Source of the DNA: an uncultured Oscillospiraceae bacterium
GTDB taxonomy: Bacteria > Bacillota > Clostridia > Oscillospirales > Acutalibacteraceae
Assembly (NCBI GenBank): GCA_902495835.1
Contig: CABUYS010000012.1
Span: 1-20,896, forward strand
Length of the DNA stretch: 20,896 nt
Direction: 5' to 3'
Positions 7,624 through 14,342 of the stretch are shown piece after piece; position 1 is the first letter of the stretch, and each line of letters opens with the position of its first letter. Under the pieces are notes generated by a model, which had not been told where the DNA came from, did not search any database, and saw only the letters and a list, made by a program, of their open reading frames with translations. Position numbers and translations under genes: made by a program.

Positions 7624-7791
7624 TTATTTACTTACATATTGTGATACACCTTGTTCGGAACGATAAGGCGGAATTGTTTCCTCTTCTTTAACATTGATTT
7701 CCCCTATTTTTTCACCTGAATTGCCTACTACATTGAGTGACAAATTTTGATCTGCAATTTGTCCCGGTTTGTACTTTTTATTCTCAGACAT
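7624..7791 (-). CDS. YjzC-like small protein, 55 aa
   Basis: The gene has an ATG at 7789-7791, a very strong Shine-Dalgarno (AAGGAGGTG) about six bases upstream, and a perfect terminator downstream, so it is real despite its size. The product begins MSENKKYKPGQIA and later has SGEKIGEI, TIPPYRSEQG and QYVSK. The pattern KPG.-A-N---G--G followed by a PP/P and aromatic end resembles the YjzC family of small Bacillota proteins, whose function is unknown. It has no signal peptide or membrane segment. It stands alone between IS200 relics. The family assignment is by pattern only. Confidence 0.7.
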   Translation of the reverse strand: MSENKKYKPGQIADQNLSLNVVGNSGEKIGEINVKEEETIPPYRSEQGVSQYVSK

Positions 7792-7839
7792 TTTGTACAC
7801 CTCCTTATTAATCTATATACCCTATTGTTGTCCTAAATT

Positions 7840-7867
7840 TTTATATTATTCATAAAAAAATTTACAA
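7840..7867 (-). promoter_or_regulatory. Possible promoter of the YjzC-like gene
   Basis: On the minus strand: TTGTAA (7862-7867), 16 bp, TATAAA (7840-7845). The -35 box is poor. Confidence 0.3.
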
Positions 7868-8049
7868 AATAAGGAAATATACAAAATTTTATGAATCAAA
7901 CAGAATTATACATAGAGATATTCATTATCTGAAAATAATTTGAATTCTTTCGTCAGGGGTATAATAATTAACAGTAAACTTTCGGTATGTAATGATACAA
8001 TTACACATTTTGATTAATTTGAAATTTAATTTTTGCTTTGATTATTAAT

Positions 8050-8521
8050 TTCAAAAAAATAAAAATTCACCCAAATAGTGGAGAGTGTTTAGGTTTCAGG
8101 CATATCTCCTGTACTACCAGAAAACCGCAAATGACTTTTTTGTTAGCCTGACAGCTACGTATTTATTACTTGCTACGCTAAAAAATCTTTTGGTCAAATA
8201 AAATTGATCTATTCACTTTATCTATCATGGCCTAACTAATTGCTTTAGTGTTTTTACCTGTAGTGTCTACATAATAACCTTCGTACTAAAATTTTTGGTT
8301 CCTATATGCAAATTTCACGTTTTTAAATCTATAAAATATCATTATTTTCCTTTTGCTATGTGACAAACAAAACATTCACTTTGGATGCCTTTCTTTTGAT
8401 TTTTATTTAACAATTTACAAATCATTAATTTATTTTACATCCAAAGAAATTTTTGCCTCTGCTACACCGTTTAGGATACATCCGACTGCGAGGGTATCGT
8501 GTGGTTTTTGCGTACAAAAAA
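8050..8521 (-). mobile_element. Decayed IS200/IS605-type element E3
   Basis: Read on the minus strand it begins in a T tract followed by GTACGCAAAAACCACACGA (left end, 8480-8521) and CTAAACGGTGTAGC. It continues with a TnpA C-terminal remnant and a right end (8053-8177) with AGCAAGTAATAA, a CAGG/CCTG hairpin near 8100 and the CTATTTGGGTGAATTTTTATT block. All parts have counterparts in E1 in the same order. As in E1, the N-terminal half of TnpA is missing. Confidence 0.65.
8178..8354 (-). pseudogene. TnpA C-terminal remnant in E3 with in-frame stops
   Basis: The minus strand reads KFAYRNQKF, stop, YEGYYVDTTGKNTKAIS, stop, then SILFDQKIF, stop. GYYVDTTGKNTKAI is the hallmark segment of IS200-type Y1 transposases. 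At least two stop codons interrupt the frame, and a disruption follows AAAGGAAAA at the start. Confidence 0.75.
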
Positions 8522-8614
8522 TCAAATAAAATTTAGCATATTACTGCATTATTGCGTGTTGATTTCTATTAATTTACTCTTCTAGACTTATTTTTTAGTT
8601 TAATGCATTAGGAT

Positions 8615-8671
8615 TTCGTTCAACAATTAAGCTATGTCCGTCCACGGTTATCGCGTAGTTTTTGCGAACAA
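8615..8671 (-). repeat. Solitary IS200-type left end (R4)
   Basis: On the minus strand, TTTTTTGTTCGCAAAAACTA, CGCGATAA, a CTACG/CGTGG hairpin, and AGCTTAATTG match the left ends of E1, E3 and E5. No TnpA remnant or right end follows before E3 begins, so this is a truncated copy. Confidence 0.6.
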
Positions 8672-8702
8672 AAAACCACGGACGCAAAACATGCTCCGAG
8701 GT
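8665..8702 (-). terminator. Intrinsic terminator of the AAA+ gene
   Basis: On the minus strand CCTCGGA (8695-8701) pairs with TCCGTGG (8676-8682) with one mismatch and a 12-nt loop, followed by six T. The left end R4 starts in this T tract. Confidence 0.65.
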
Positions 8703-8739
8703 TTTTATCAAACAAAATTTATTGCTGTATTTTACTTAA

Positions 8740-10359
8740 CTATACTTTTTTAACGTACAGCTTATCTGTTTTATCATTATACTCAATAGAAACAGTTGTG
8801 TTTTTAAAGTTTTTAGCAGAATTTATATAATTTTTTAACGCCGATCTGAAATCATTCATTAATACATCAACGCCTCTGCCTCCTGAACTCTCTTTTTCAA
8901 ACTTAGTGCAATAATGTTCCAACATAGCTTCTCCCAATTTGATGTCCATGTTGTGAGTTTTTTTGTAGTAAGAACTAATATCTTTAATTTTTCTGTTTAT
9001 AATTTCCGAATAATCTTTTTTATTGAAATCTTTAAAGTGAATATGGCATCCCTTATACCTATTGTAAAGACTGCTTTCAAGTTGAGCAAGTTGTTCGGGA
9101 GTTTCATTCGACGTTGCAATTAATATCGAACCTGATGCGTTTATACCGTTGATTTGTCCCGTATCGCCAAAGTTTCTAAGCATTTCGTCAACACTGCATC
9201 CCATAATTTTTCCGTCTTCTGTTCTAAGGCTTCTTTTTTGCAGTACGCTGTCAAGATTTCTCATTTTGTCGACTTCATCTAAGCAATACAAAGTCGGTAT
9301 ACCTGTTTTAACTTGCCTCGTCAGCGGCGTGTCAACAGTTACCTTGGTTTTTCCGTTGTCTTTAATTACGGGCTTAGTCAACCTTGCCGCAACCGTTCCG
9401 GCTCCGTTACCTTTATCTTCTACAGCATCAGACATACGACCTGTGTAAGAAGTTAATCCCATTTCTTCCTCGATTATCTTCATGGTTGTTGATTTACCGG
9501 TAGCAGGCATTCCTGTCAAATATAAAAGCAGACCGCCTTCGAATTTTTTGCCCGCAGCTTTAGCCTGTACCACAGACTCAAAATAACCTCTCATAATGTT
9601 TATTATTGAATCAATGGCTTCATCTTGTCCAACCAATTCTGCGCGAAGCCTTTTTTCTACTCTCCCAAGAACGGTTTCATATACTTTTACGTCAATGCCC
9701 TTGCACTTAAATTTGTAAAAAAGATTTCTCAAACCATTGCTTGCAGAAGCGTAAAAATTTTTAAGATGTTCGCAAATATCACCGGCATATTTTACTACAA
9801 ATATAGTAGCGACAATCGGCAAAAATGTTTTTGCCATTGAAGCTAATCCTTCGGTTGCTTTATTTCCTGCAATGGTTGCACCTCGAGCTACCTGATTCGG
9901 TCCATGGTCTCCTCTATCCAAACCATCATAATAATCCCATGTATTAAGAATAGCGCGAAGCCTGAGGGCCTCTTCTTGATCTTTTTTAGGTAGATTCAAA
10001 ATATCCTTTCTAGTCATTTCTAGTACATCTTCAGGCTTAAAGGTTGCGTAAGTTGTAACCGAATTTCCACCAATCAAAAGACATAAAGCCGAAGCCATAG
10101 CCAATACTTTTTTGCCGCCTGAAGCTCCGCCGGCAACGGAGTCCAAATCAGCTTCTGTTAAGTTTTTATCAGTATGTGTATTTTCTAAGTTTTTTACGAA
10201 TTCCAAAGTTCTTTCATCTAATTTTCCCTCTTGAATTTCTTTTTGTAATTCCAAAATGCATTCTACCATTTCAGGAGTAGAATTTAATCCCAACTTTTTT
10301 AGAGCATCGTTAAATTTTTCAACATCTTTTTCGTCAACTAAAACATCATCTGATTTCAT
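8740..10359 (-). CDS. Clp/torsin-type AAA+ ATPase with N-terminal double-glycine leader-like segment, 539 aa
   Basis: I choose the ATG at 10359 (MKSDDVLV): a G-rich stretch (GGGGGT) lies about eight bases upstream, whereas the GTG at 10374 has none. Residues 1-78 are acidic and helical and end NLTEADLDSVAGG, the pattern of double-glycine leader peptides of the bacteriocin/NHLP type. Residues 83-105 (KKVLAMASALCLLIGG...TTYA) look like a signal peptide or membrane anchor. A second hydrophobic segment is at about 176-192. The AAA+ module begins with LVGQDEAIDSI (242-252), as in Clp/Hsp100 D2 domains. Walker A is GMPATGKST (283-291), Walker B LYCLDEVDK (357-365), sensor 1 ATSN (415-418), a candidate arginine finger R434, and sensor 2 GGRG (493-496). 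All active-site motifs are intact, so it should hydrolyse ATP and remodel proteins. The N-terminus suggests it acts at or beyond the membrane; that is inference. It is a single-gene unit. Confidence 0.85.
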   Translation of the reverse strand: MKSDDVLVDEKDVEKFNDALKKLGLNSTPEMVECILELQKEIQEGKLDERTLEFVKNLENTHTDKNLTEADLDSVAGGASGGKKVLAMASALCLLIGGNSVTTYATFKPEDVLEMTRKDILNLPKKDQEEALRLRAILNTWDYYDGLDRGDHGPNQVARGATIAGNKATEGLASMAKTFLPIVATIFVVKYAGDICEHLKNFYASASNGLRNLFYKFKCKGIDVKVYETVLGRVEKRLRAELVGQDEAIDSIINIMRGYFESVVQAKAAGKKFEGGLLLYLTGMPATGKSTTMKIIEEEMGLTSYTGRMSDAVEDKGNGAGTVAARLTKPVIKDNGKTKVTVDTPLTRQVKTGIPTLYCLDEVDKMRNLDSVLQKRSLRTEDGKIMGCSVDEMLRNFGDTGQINGINASGSILIATSNETPEQLAQLESSLYNRYKGCHIHFKDFNKKDYSEIINRKIKDISSYYKKTHNMDIKLGEAMLEHYCTKFEKESSGGRGVDVLMNDFRSALKNYINSAKNFKNTTVSIEYNDKTDKLYVKKV

Positions 10360-10403
10360 ATTTACAACCCCCACAATCTTTAAATTTTATTAATCACATA
10401 CAA

Positions 10404-10432
10404 ATTATAGATAGATTTGATAATTTTGTCAA
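10404..10432 (-). promoter_or_regulatory. Perfect consensus sigma-A promoter of the AAA+ gene
   Basis: On the minus strand: TTGACA (10427-10432), 17-bp spacer, TATAAT (10404-10409). The chosen start codon is about 45 bases downstream of the -10 box. This predicts strong expression. Confidence 0.85.
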
Positions 10433-10498
10433 ATGTTTTATGTAAATAATATTTAATTTATAAAAATTACTATGAAAATATGAAATCAATAAACAATA

Positions 10499-10882
10499 CA
10501 TTGATAAACATCTCACAGCTAGGTTGAAAAAATCTTTAACGGCAAAACCTTGTACTGCCAAACACCTATAAATAACGCTAATACGATTTGTCATTTTCAA
10601 AAAAATTGTTACTTGCCAAACACAAGTGGATTCATTTTATTAAATATTAATTGTTATCATAACTTATCTTGTTTCAATCGATTATTATTTTTCAAAGTAT
10701 TCCACAAAAGCTCGTGCATTTGTTTAAAAACTCAGCTAACAGTAAATTTTCATATCACTATACCGTTGCGTTTTAATTTTTATTATTGACTTACCTTTTA
10801 ATTAGCGAGTTAAGCATTCGTTTACCGATTAAGCCACATTCAACCATCCGTACGCGACTGTCGTGTGGTTTTTGCGCACAAA
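10499..10882 (-). mobile_element. Decayed IS200/IS605-type element E5 between radA and the AAA+ gene
   Basis: On the minus strand the left end TTTTTTGTGCGCAAAAACC, then ACACGA and GGCTTAATCGGT, follows the radA terminator directly. The right end has GGCAAGTAACAA (about 10604-10615), GGCAGTACAAGGTTTTGCC and a closing GAGATGTTTATCAATG, all matching E1-E3. The transposase is reduced to a tail, NPLVFGK, stop at 10609-10611. Size (~384 bp) and layout match the other copies. Confidence 0.6.
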
Positions 10883-10907
10883 AAAGCAGCTTAAATTCAG
10901 CTGCTTT
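10883..10907 (-). terminator. radA terminator overlapping its last codons
   Basis: A 9-bp perfect stem AAAGCAGCT/AGCTGCTTT (10899-10907 with 10883-10891, 7-nt loop) is followed by six T on the minus strand. The 5' arm includes the last two serine codons and the stop of radA. Confidence 0.85.
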
Positions 10908-12276
10908 CAATTGATTCATTAATTGCACCACGGATATTTTTTGCTCCTATAATTTCTATGTCATAGTTACTTATATTATTTATTGATTTATAGTTATAGT
11001 ACGGTATTACACATCTTTTAAATCCAAGCCTTTGAGCTTCACGAATTCTCATTTCGCAGTTAGGAACGGCTCTTATTTCTCCTGCAAGACCTATCTCTCC
11101 GAAAGCAACAACATTGTCATCAACCGCCTTATCTTTAAGGCTCGACACCAACGCAACCGCTACCGCTAAATCTGCGGCGGGTTCATCAAGTTTTAAACCT
11201 CCGACAACGTTTATATAAGCGTCCATCGAGGAGAAAAAATATCCTGCACGTTTCTCAAGAACAGCTAAAATCAAAGACATTCGATTATAATCAAAACCCG
11301 TGGACATTCTTCTGGGGTTACCGAAACTTGTGGATGTAACCAGTCCTTGAACTTCTGTCAAAATAGGTCTCGACCCTTCCATAACGCACGCAACGCATAT
11401 ACCCGAAACGCCTTCGGGTTTGCCCGCAAGCATCATTGCAGAAGGATTTTCAACTTCCTGAAGTCCCTCGTTTTCCATTCTAAACACGCCTATTTCATTA
11501 GTAGAACCATGCCTGTTTTTTACAGCTCGCAAAATTCTGTACGAAGTTTGATTATCTCCTTCAAAATAAAACACAGCGTCAACCATATGTTCCAAAACTT
11601 TGGGGCCTGCAATTGCTCCGTCTTTGTTTACGTGCCCTATAACCATAACGGTTATATCAAGCGATTTTGAAAGCTTCAAAAATACATTTGCGCACTCTTT
11701 TACCTGAGAAATACTTCCTGGAAACGAATTTGAATTTTTATTATTCATTGTTTGAATCGAATCGATTATCACAATGTCAGGATGAGTAAATTCAATTTCC
11801 GCGGAAATTAAATTAATATCGGTTTCAGTCATTATAAACAAGTTTTCGTTATGAACACCTAAACGAGAAGCTCTCATTTTTATTTGTCGTTTGGATTCTT
11901 CTCCAGAGACATATAATATTTTAAGATTTTTATCCAAATAATTGCATATCTGGAGGAGCAACGTGGATTTTCCGATTCCGGGAGTGCCACCAAGCAGCGA
12001 CAGCGAACCTTTTACTATTCCGCCTCCGAAAACACGGTCAAGTTCATTAAAACCCGTATGGTAACGAGTTTCTTCGTTTATGTCTATACTGTCCATTGAA
12101 ACTTGGCTTACGTGAGAACTGTTAAACTTTAAAGTTACAGATTTACTTTTAGGAGTACTGTCACGCATTTCTTCAACCATGGTGTTCCCTTGTCCGCACG
12201 ACGGACAAATGCCGTTCCATTTCGCTGACTCGTAACCGCATTCCGAACAAACATATACACTTTTTATTTTACTCAT
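10897..12276 (-). CDS. radA: DNA repair protein RadA (Sms), 459 aa
   Basis: RadA is a RecA-like ATPase that promotes branch migration of recombination intermediates. The order is typical: an N-terminal C4 zinc finger (Cys10, 13, 24, 27), Walker A GGTPGIGKS (96-104), Walker B IVIIDS (168-173), the RadA motif at 253-257, and a C-terminal Lon-protease-like domain with DEPAADLAVAVAL and AFGEIGLAGEIR. The length is normal. The RadA motif reads KNRHG instead of the usual KNRFG, while the following STNEIGVF is standard. The ATG start overlaps by four bases (ATGA) the end of a decayed upstream reading frame, so translation was once coupled. It probably shares a transcript with cwlD. Confidence 0.97.
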   Translation of the reverse strand: MSKIKSVYVCSECGYESAKWNGICPSCGQGNTMVEEMRDSTPKSKSVTLKFNSSHVSQVSMDSIDINEETRYHTGFNELDRVFGGGIVKGSLSLLGGTPGIGKSTLLLQICNYLDKNLKILYVSGEESKRQIKMRASRLGVHNENLFIMTETDINLISAEIEFTHPDIVIIDSIQTMNNKNSNSFPGSISQVKECANVFLKLSKSLDITVMVIGHVNKDGAIAGPKVLEHMVDAVFYFEGDNQTSYRILRAVKNRHGSTNEIGVFRMENEGLQEVENPSAMMLAGKPEGVSGICVACVMEGSRPILTEVQGLVTSTSFGNPRRMSTGFDYNRMSLILAVLEKRAGYFFSSMDAYINVVGGLKLDEPAADLAVAVALVSSLKDKAVDDNVVAFGEIGLAGEIRAVPNCEMRIREAQRLGFKRCVIPYYNYKSINNISNYDIEIIGAKNIRGAINESIESS

Positions 12277-12661
12277 CTTTTTCTTCTCATTTCTTTTTTT
12301 TCGTTTTCATAAACAGCAATAAGTGCTTGCAAATTTTTTAAATATTCTTTATGCGTTTCAGAAGAATTTAATATATAATCCTTATGTCTAGTCAATCCAG
12401 AGCCCAATAGTGAATACAGATTGCCGATAAACTTACTTTTCTTTTTTCAAAACTTGAAGGATTTGAGCGAACGTACTTCATATGTTTATTAAAAGCTTTT
12501 ATTCTTTTTTCAATAAAATCTATTTTTATTCCGCCTTATGGAATGCCACTAATTACTTCTTCTCTTATTTCCCCAATTTGGAAAACTTGAGCATTCATTT
12601 TTTTGCTGAAAAAGTTCACAAAACACATAATCCCCAAAATCAACATGATCGTTTTTTTCAT
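12273..12661 (-). pseudogene. Decayed small exported-protein gene upstream of radA
   Basis: On the minus strand an ATG at 12661, preceded by AAGGGAAG, opens a frame starting MKKTIMLILGIMCFVNF, a signal-peptide or membrane segment. It stops after 41 codons (TAA, 12536-12538). The same frame then continues open (GGIKIDFIEKRIKAFNKHMK, ... NPSSFEKRK) to an A-rich run (12436-12448). Beyond it the neighbouring frame continues as SKFIGNLYSLLGSGLTRHKD to ENEKKEMRRKR and a TGA that overlaps the radA ATG. One stop and one frameshift therefore seem to break a gene of roughly 125-130 codons. Alternatively the first 41 codons are a separate micro-ORF. I do not recognise the family. Confidence 0.5.
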
Positions 12662-12721
12662 TTTTTTACTTCCCTTTACGATAACAACAATTAAAAATTA
12701 TATATTAACACTCAAATGTCA

Positions 12722-13462
12722 TCAAGCATTATTTAAAAAATAATCGGTAATGCCGCAATACACACAAAAAGCCATTTGACTTTGGTATTCGTCCTTTACA
12801 AGCTTAGAAGCTTCTTCTTTGTTAGATAAGAATCCGCATTCCACCACAACTGACGGGATTTCGGATTTTTCAAGCAAAAATATTCTTTTATCGGCAGGTT
12901 TTATTTCACGAGTGTTATCAGGCTGAATCAAACCCACGACCGAGTTTTTTATACTTCCAGCCAATGTTTGACTTTTGGCGTCGTTTTTTGAATAAAATAT
13001 TTGGGTACCGAAATATTTGGAATCAGGAAATTTATTCTGATGTATACTTACAAATATATTGTTACCTTCTGAATTGTCTTTTATTATTTTGGCTCTGTTG
13101 TGAAGATCTGAACGCTTCTTGTTTTTAAGCCCTTCAACATCATTGTCGTATATAGCTGTGTCTGTTTCTCTTGTCATTATAACCTTATACCCGGAAGCTT
13201 CCAGATAGTCCCTGAGTTTCAAAGTTATTGCCAAATTTATATCCTTTTCAACTACGCCGTCAACTCCGACGGCTCCCCCGTCTTCCCCGCCGTGACCTGC
13301 GTCAAGGATAATAGTCTTTCCGGATTCGCTACAATTACATTTTTCGGCAATTTTTCCGTAAGCTACTATCGCGAGAGTACAAAACGCCACTACGCTCAAA
13401 AAACATGTCAGGTATGTAACAATATTTTTTTTGAAATTTTTAAATATGTTTTTTATTTTCAA
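12722..13462 (-). CDS. cwlD: N-acetylmuramoyl-L-alanine amidase, CwlD type, 246 aa
   Basis: A zinc amidase (Amidase_3) that cleaves the stem peptide from muramic acid; in spore formers CwlD acts on cortex peptidoglycan. An N-terminal membrane segment (about residues 15-35) is followed by the catalytic domain. Zinc ligands are His in ILDAGHGGEDGG, Glu in GVVEKDINL and His in SIHQN; the catalytic Glu is in VVECGFLSN. All are intact and the length fits CwlD. I prefer the TTG at 13462 because AGGGGA lies seven bases before it; the in-frame GTG at 13471 would directly abut that site. It lies upstream of the decayed gene and radA on the same strand. It could instead be a general cell-wall amidase. 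Confidence 0.85.
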   Translation of the reverse strand: MKIKNIFKNFKKNIVTYLTCFLSVVAFCTLAIVAYGKIAEKCNCSESGKTIILDAGHGGEDGGAVGVDGVVEKDINLAITLKLRDYLEASGYKVIMTRETDTAIYDNDVEGLKNKKRSDLHNRAKIIKDNSEGNNIFVSIHQNKFPDSKYFGTQIFYSKNDAKSQTLAGSIKNSVVGLIQPDNTREIKPADKRIFLLEKSEIPSVVVECGFLSNKEEASKLVKDEYQSQMAFCVYCGITDYFLNNA

Positions 13463-13503
13463 TATATCCACTCCCCTGTACTAATCCTATGCAGTGTTTA
13501 AGA

Positions 13504-13532
13504 TTTATAAAACCTAAAAATTTATTAACCAA
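13504..13532 (-). promoter_or_regulatory. Possible promoter of cwlD (and radA)
   Basis: On the minus strand: TTGGTT (13527-13532), 17 bp, TATAAA (13504-13509). The spacing is right but both boxes are imperfect. Confidence 0.4.
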
Positions 13533-13582
13533 AATATCCAAAAAAAATGTGTTTTTTGTTTGTAATTATATTTGAAAAAAGC

Positions 13583-13610
13583 TTTAAAAAAATTAAAATT
13601 ATGATACAAT
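13583..13610 (+). promoter_or_regulatory. Possible promoter of the TrhA/hemolysin III gene
   Basis: TTTAAA (13583-13588), 16 bp, and TACAAT (13605-13610), with an extended -10 TG at 13602-13603. The -35 box is weak. Confidence 0.45.
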
Positions 13611-13646
13611 GTGTTAATATGATTATAAAAGGGAGGTACAATGTAG

Positions 13647-14315
13647 ATGAATTTTTCTCAAATTCAAAACGAAAAATACTTGCGAAGAAAAAAACTTAAT
13701 TTGCCTTTTTATACCGTCACCGAAGAAGTGATGAACGCCATAACACACGGTTTAGGTGTGGTGTTTTCCGTAGTTGCCTACGTGCTGCTTTTGCAAAAAT
13801 ACGTACATAATTCAGCCAACATGCTCTGCATAACAATATACTGTGCGTCGCTGTTTATTCTTTATACCGTTTCGACCGTTTATCACGCTCTGAAAGTAGG
13901 TAAAACAAAGGCTTTATTTCGAAAATTCGACCACTGTTCCATATTCGTTTTAATAGCAGGAACATACACTCCGCTGTGCGTAATGTACATAAACGGACCT
14001 TTTTCAAAAGCCGTTTTAGCCGGAGTTTGGTTAGCGGCAATAGTTGGAATTGTACTCAATGCAATAGATGTAAACAAGTTTTCAAAAGTATCGCTGGCGT
14101 GTTACATAATAATGGGTTGGAGCGTTGTGTTTATCGCAAAGCCTGCCATTCAAAGCCTAACACAAAGTCAGCTCGTTTATTTACTCGTTGGAGGAATTTT
14201 TTATACAGTAGGCGCAGTTCTTTACGTAGTCGGTAAAAAAATGCGTTATATACATTCTGTATGGCACATGTTCGTTTTGGCAGGAAGCATTTTCCACTTT
14301 ATGATACTTTGTTAA
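13647..14315 (+). CDS. trhA: PAQR/hemolysin III family membrane protein (TrhA-like), 222 aa
   Basis: A seven-helix integral membrane protein of the PAQR superfamily, linked in bacteria to membrane-lipid homeostasis. Family motifs are present: TEEVMNAITHGLG at the first helix, STVYH, FDHCSIFVLIAGTYTP, and HSVWHMFVLAGSIFHF in the last helix. The Ser, Asp and His residues expected to bind zinc are all kept. The length is normal for the family. The ribosome binding site GGGAGG (13631-13636) serves either this ATG or an in-frame ATG-TAG start-stop pair at 13641 just before it. The next gene starts 27 bases after the stop with its own ribosome binding site and no terminator between, so the two probably share a transcript. 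Confidence 0.92.
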   Translation: MNFSQIQNEKYLRRKKLNLPFYTVTEEVMNAITHGLGVVFSVVAYVLLLQKYVHNSANMLCITIYCASLFILYTVSTVYHALKVGKTKALFRKFDHCSIFVLIAGTYTPLCVMYINGPFSKAVLAGVWLAAIVGIVLNAIDVNKFSKVSLACYIIMGWSVVFIAKPAIQSLTQSQLVYLLVGGIFYTVGAVLYVVGKKMRYIHSVWHMFVLAGSIFHFMILC

Positions 14316-14342
14316 TATTAAATTAGGAGAAAATTAAAATAA

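Noticed and set aside
10394..10600. 68-codon minus-strand open frame between radA and the AAA+ gene
   Set aside because: It lies in the right-end region of relic E5 and runs across the AAA+ promoter; no ribosome binding site or protein-like composition.
10550..10789. 79-codon plus-strand open frame in the same gap
   Set aside because: It lies antisense inside relic E5 and has no ribosome binding site.
12482..12694. 70-codon plus-strand open frame rich in Phe and Tyr
   Set aside because: It is antisense to the decayed gene upstream of radA; Phe/Tyr/Asn excess is typical of AT-rich non-coding translation.
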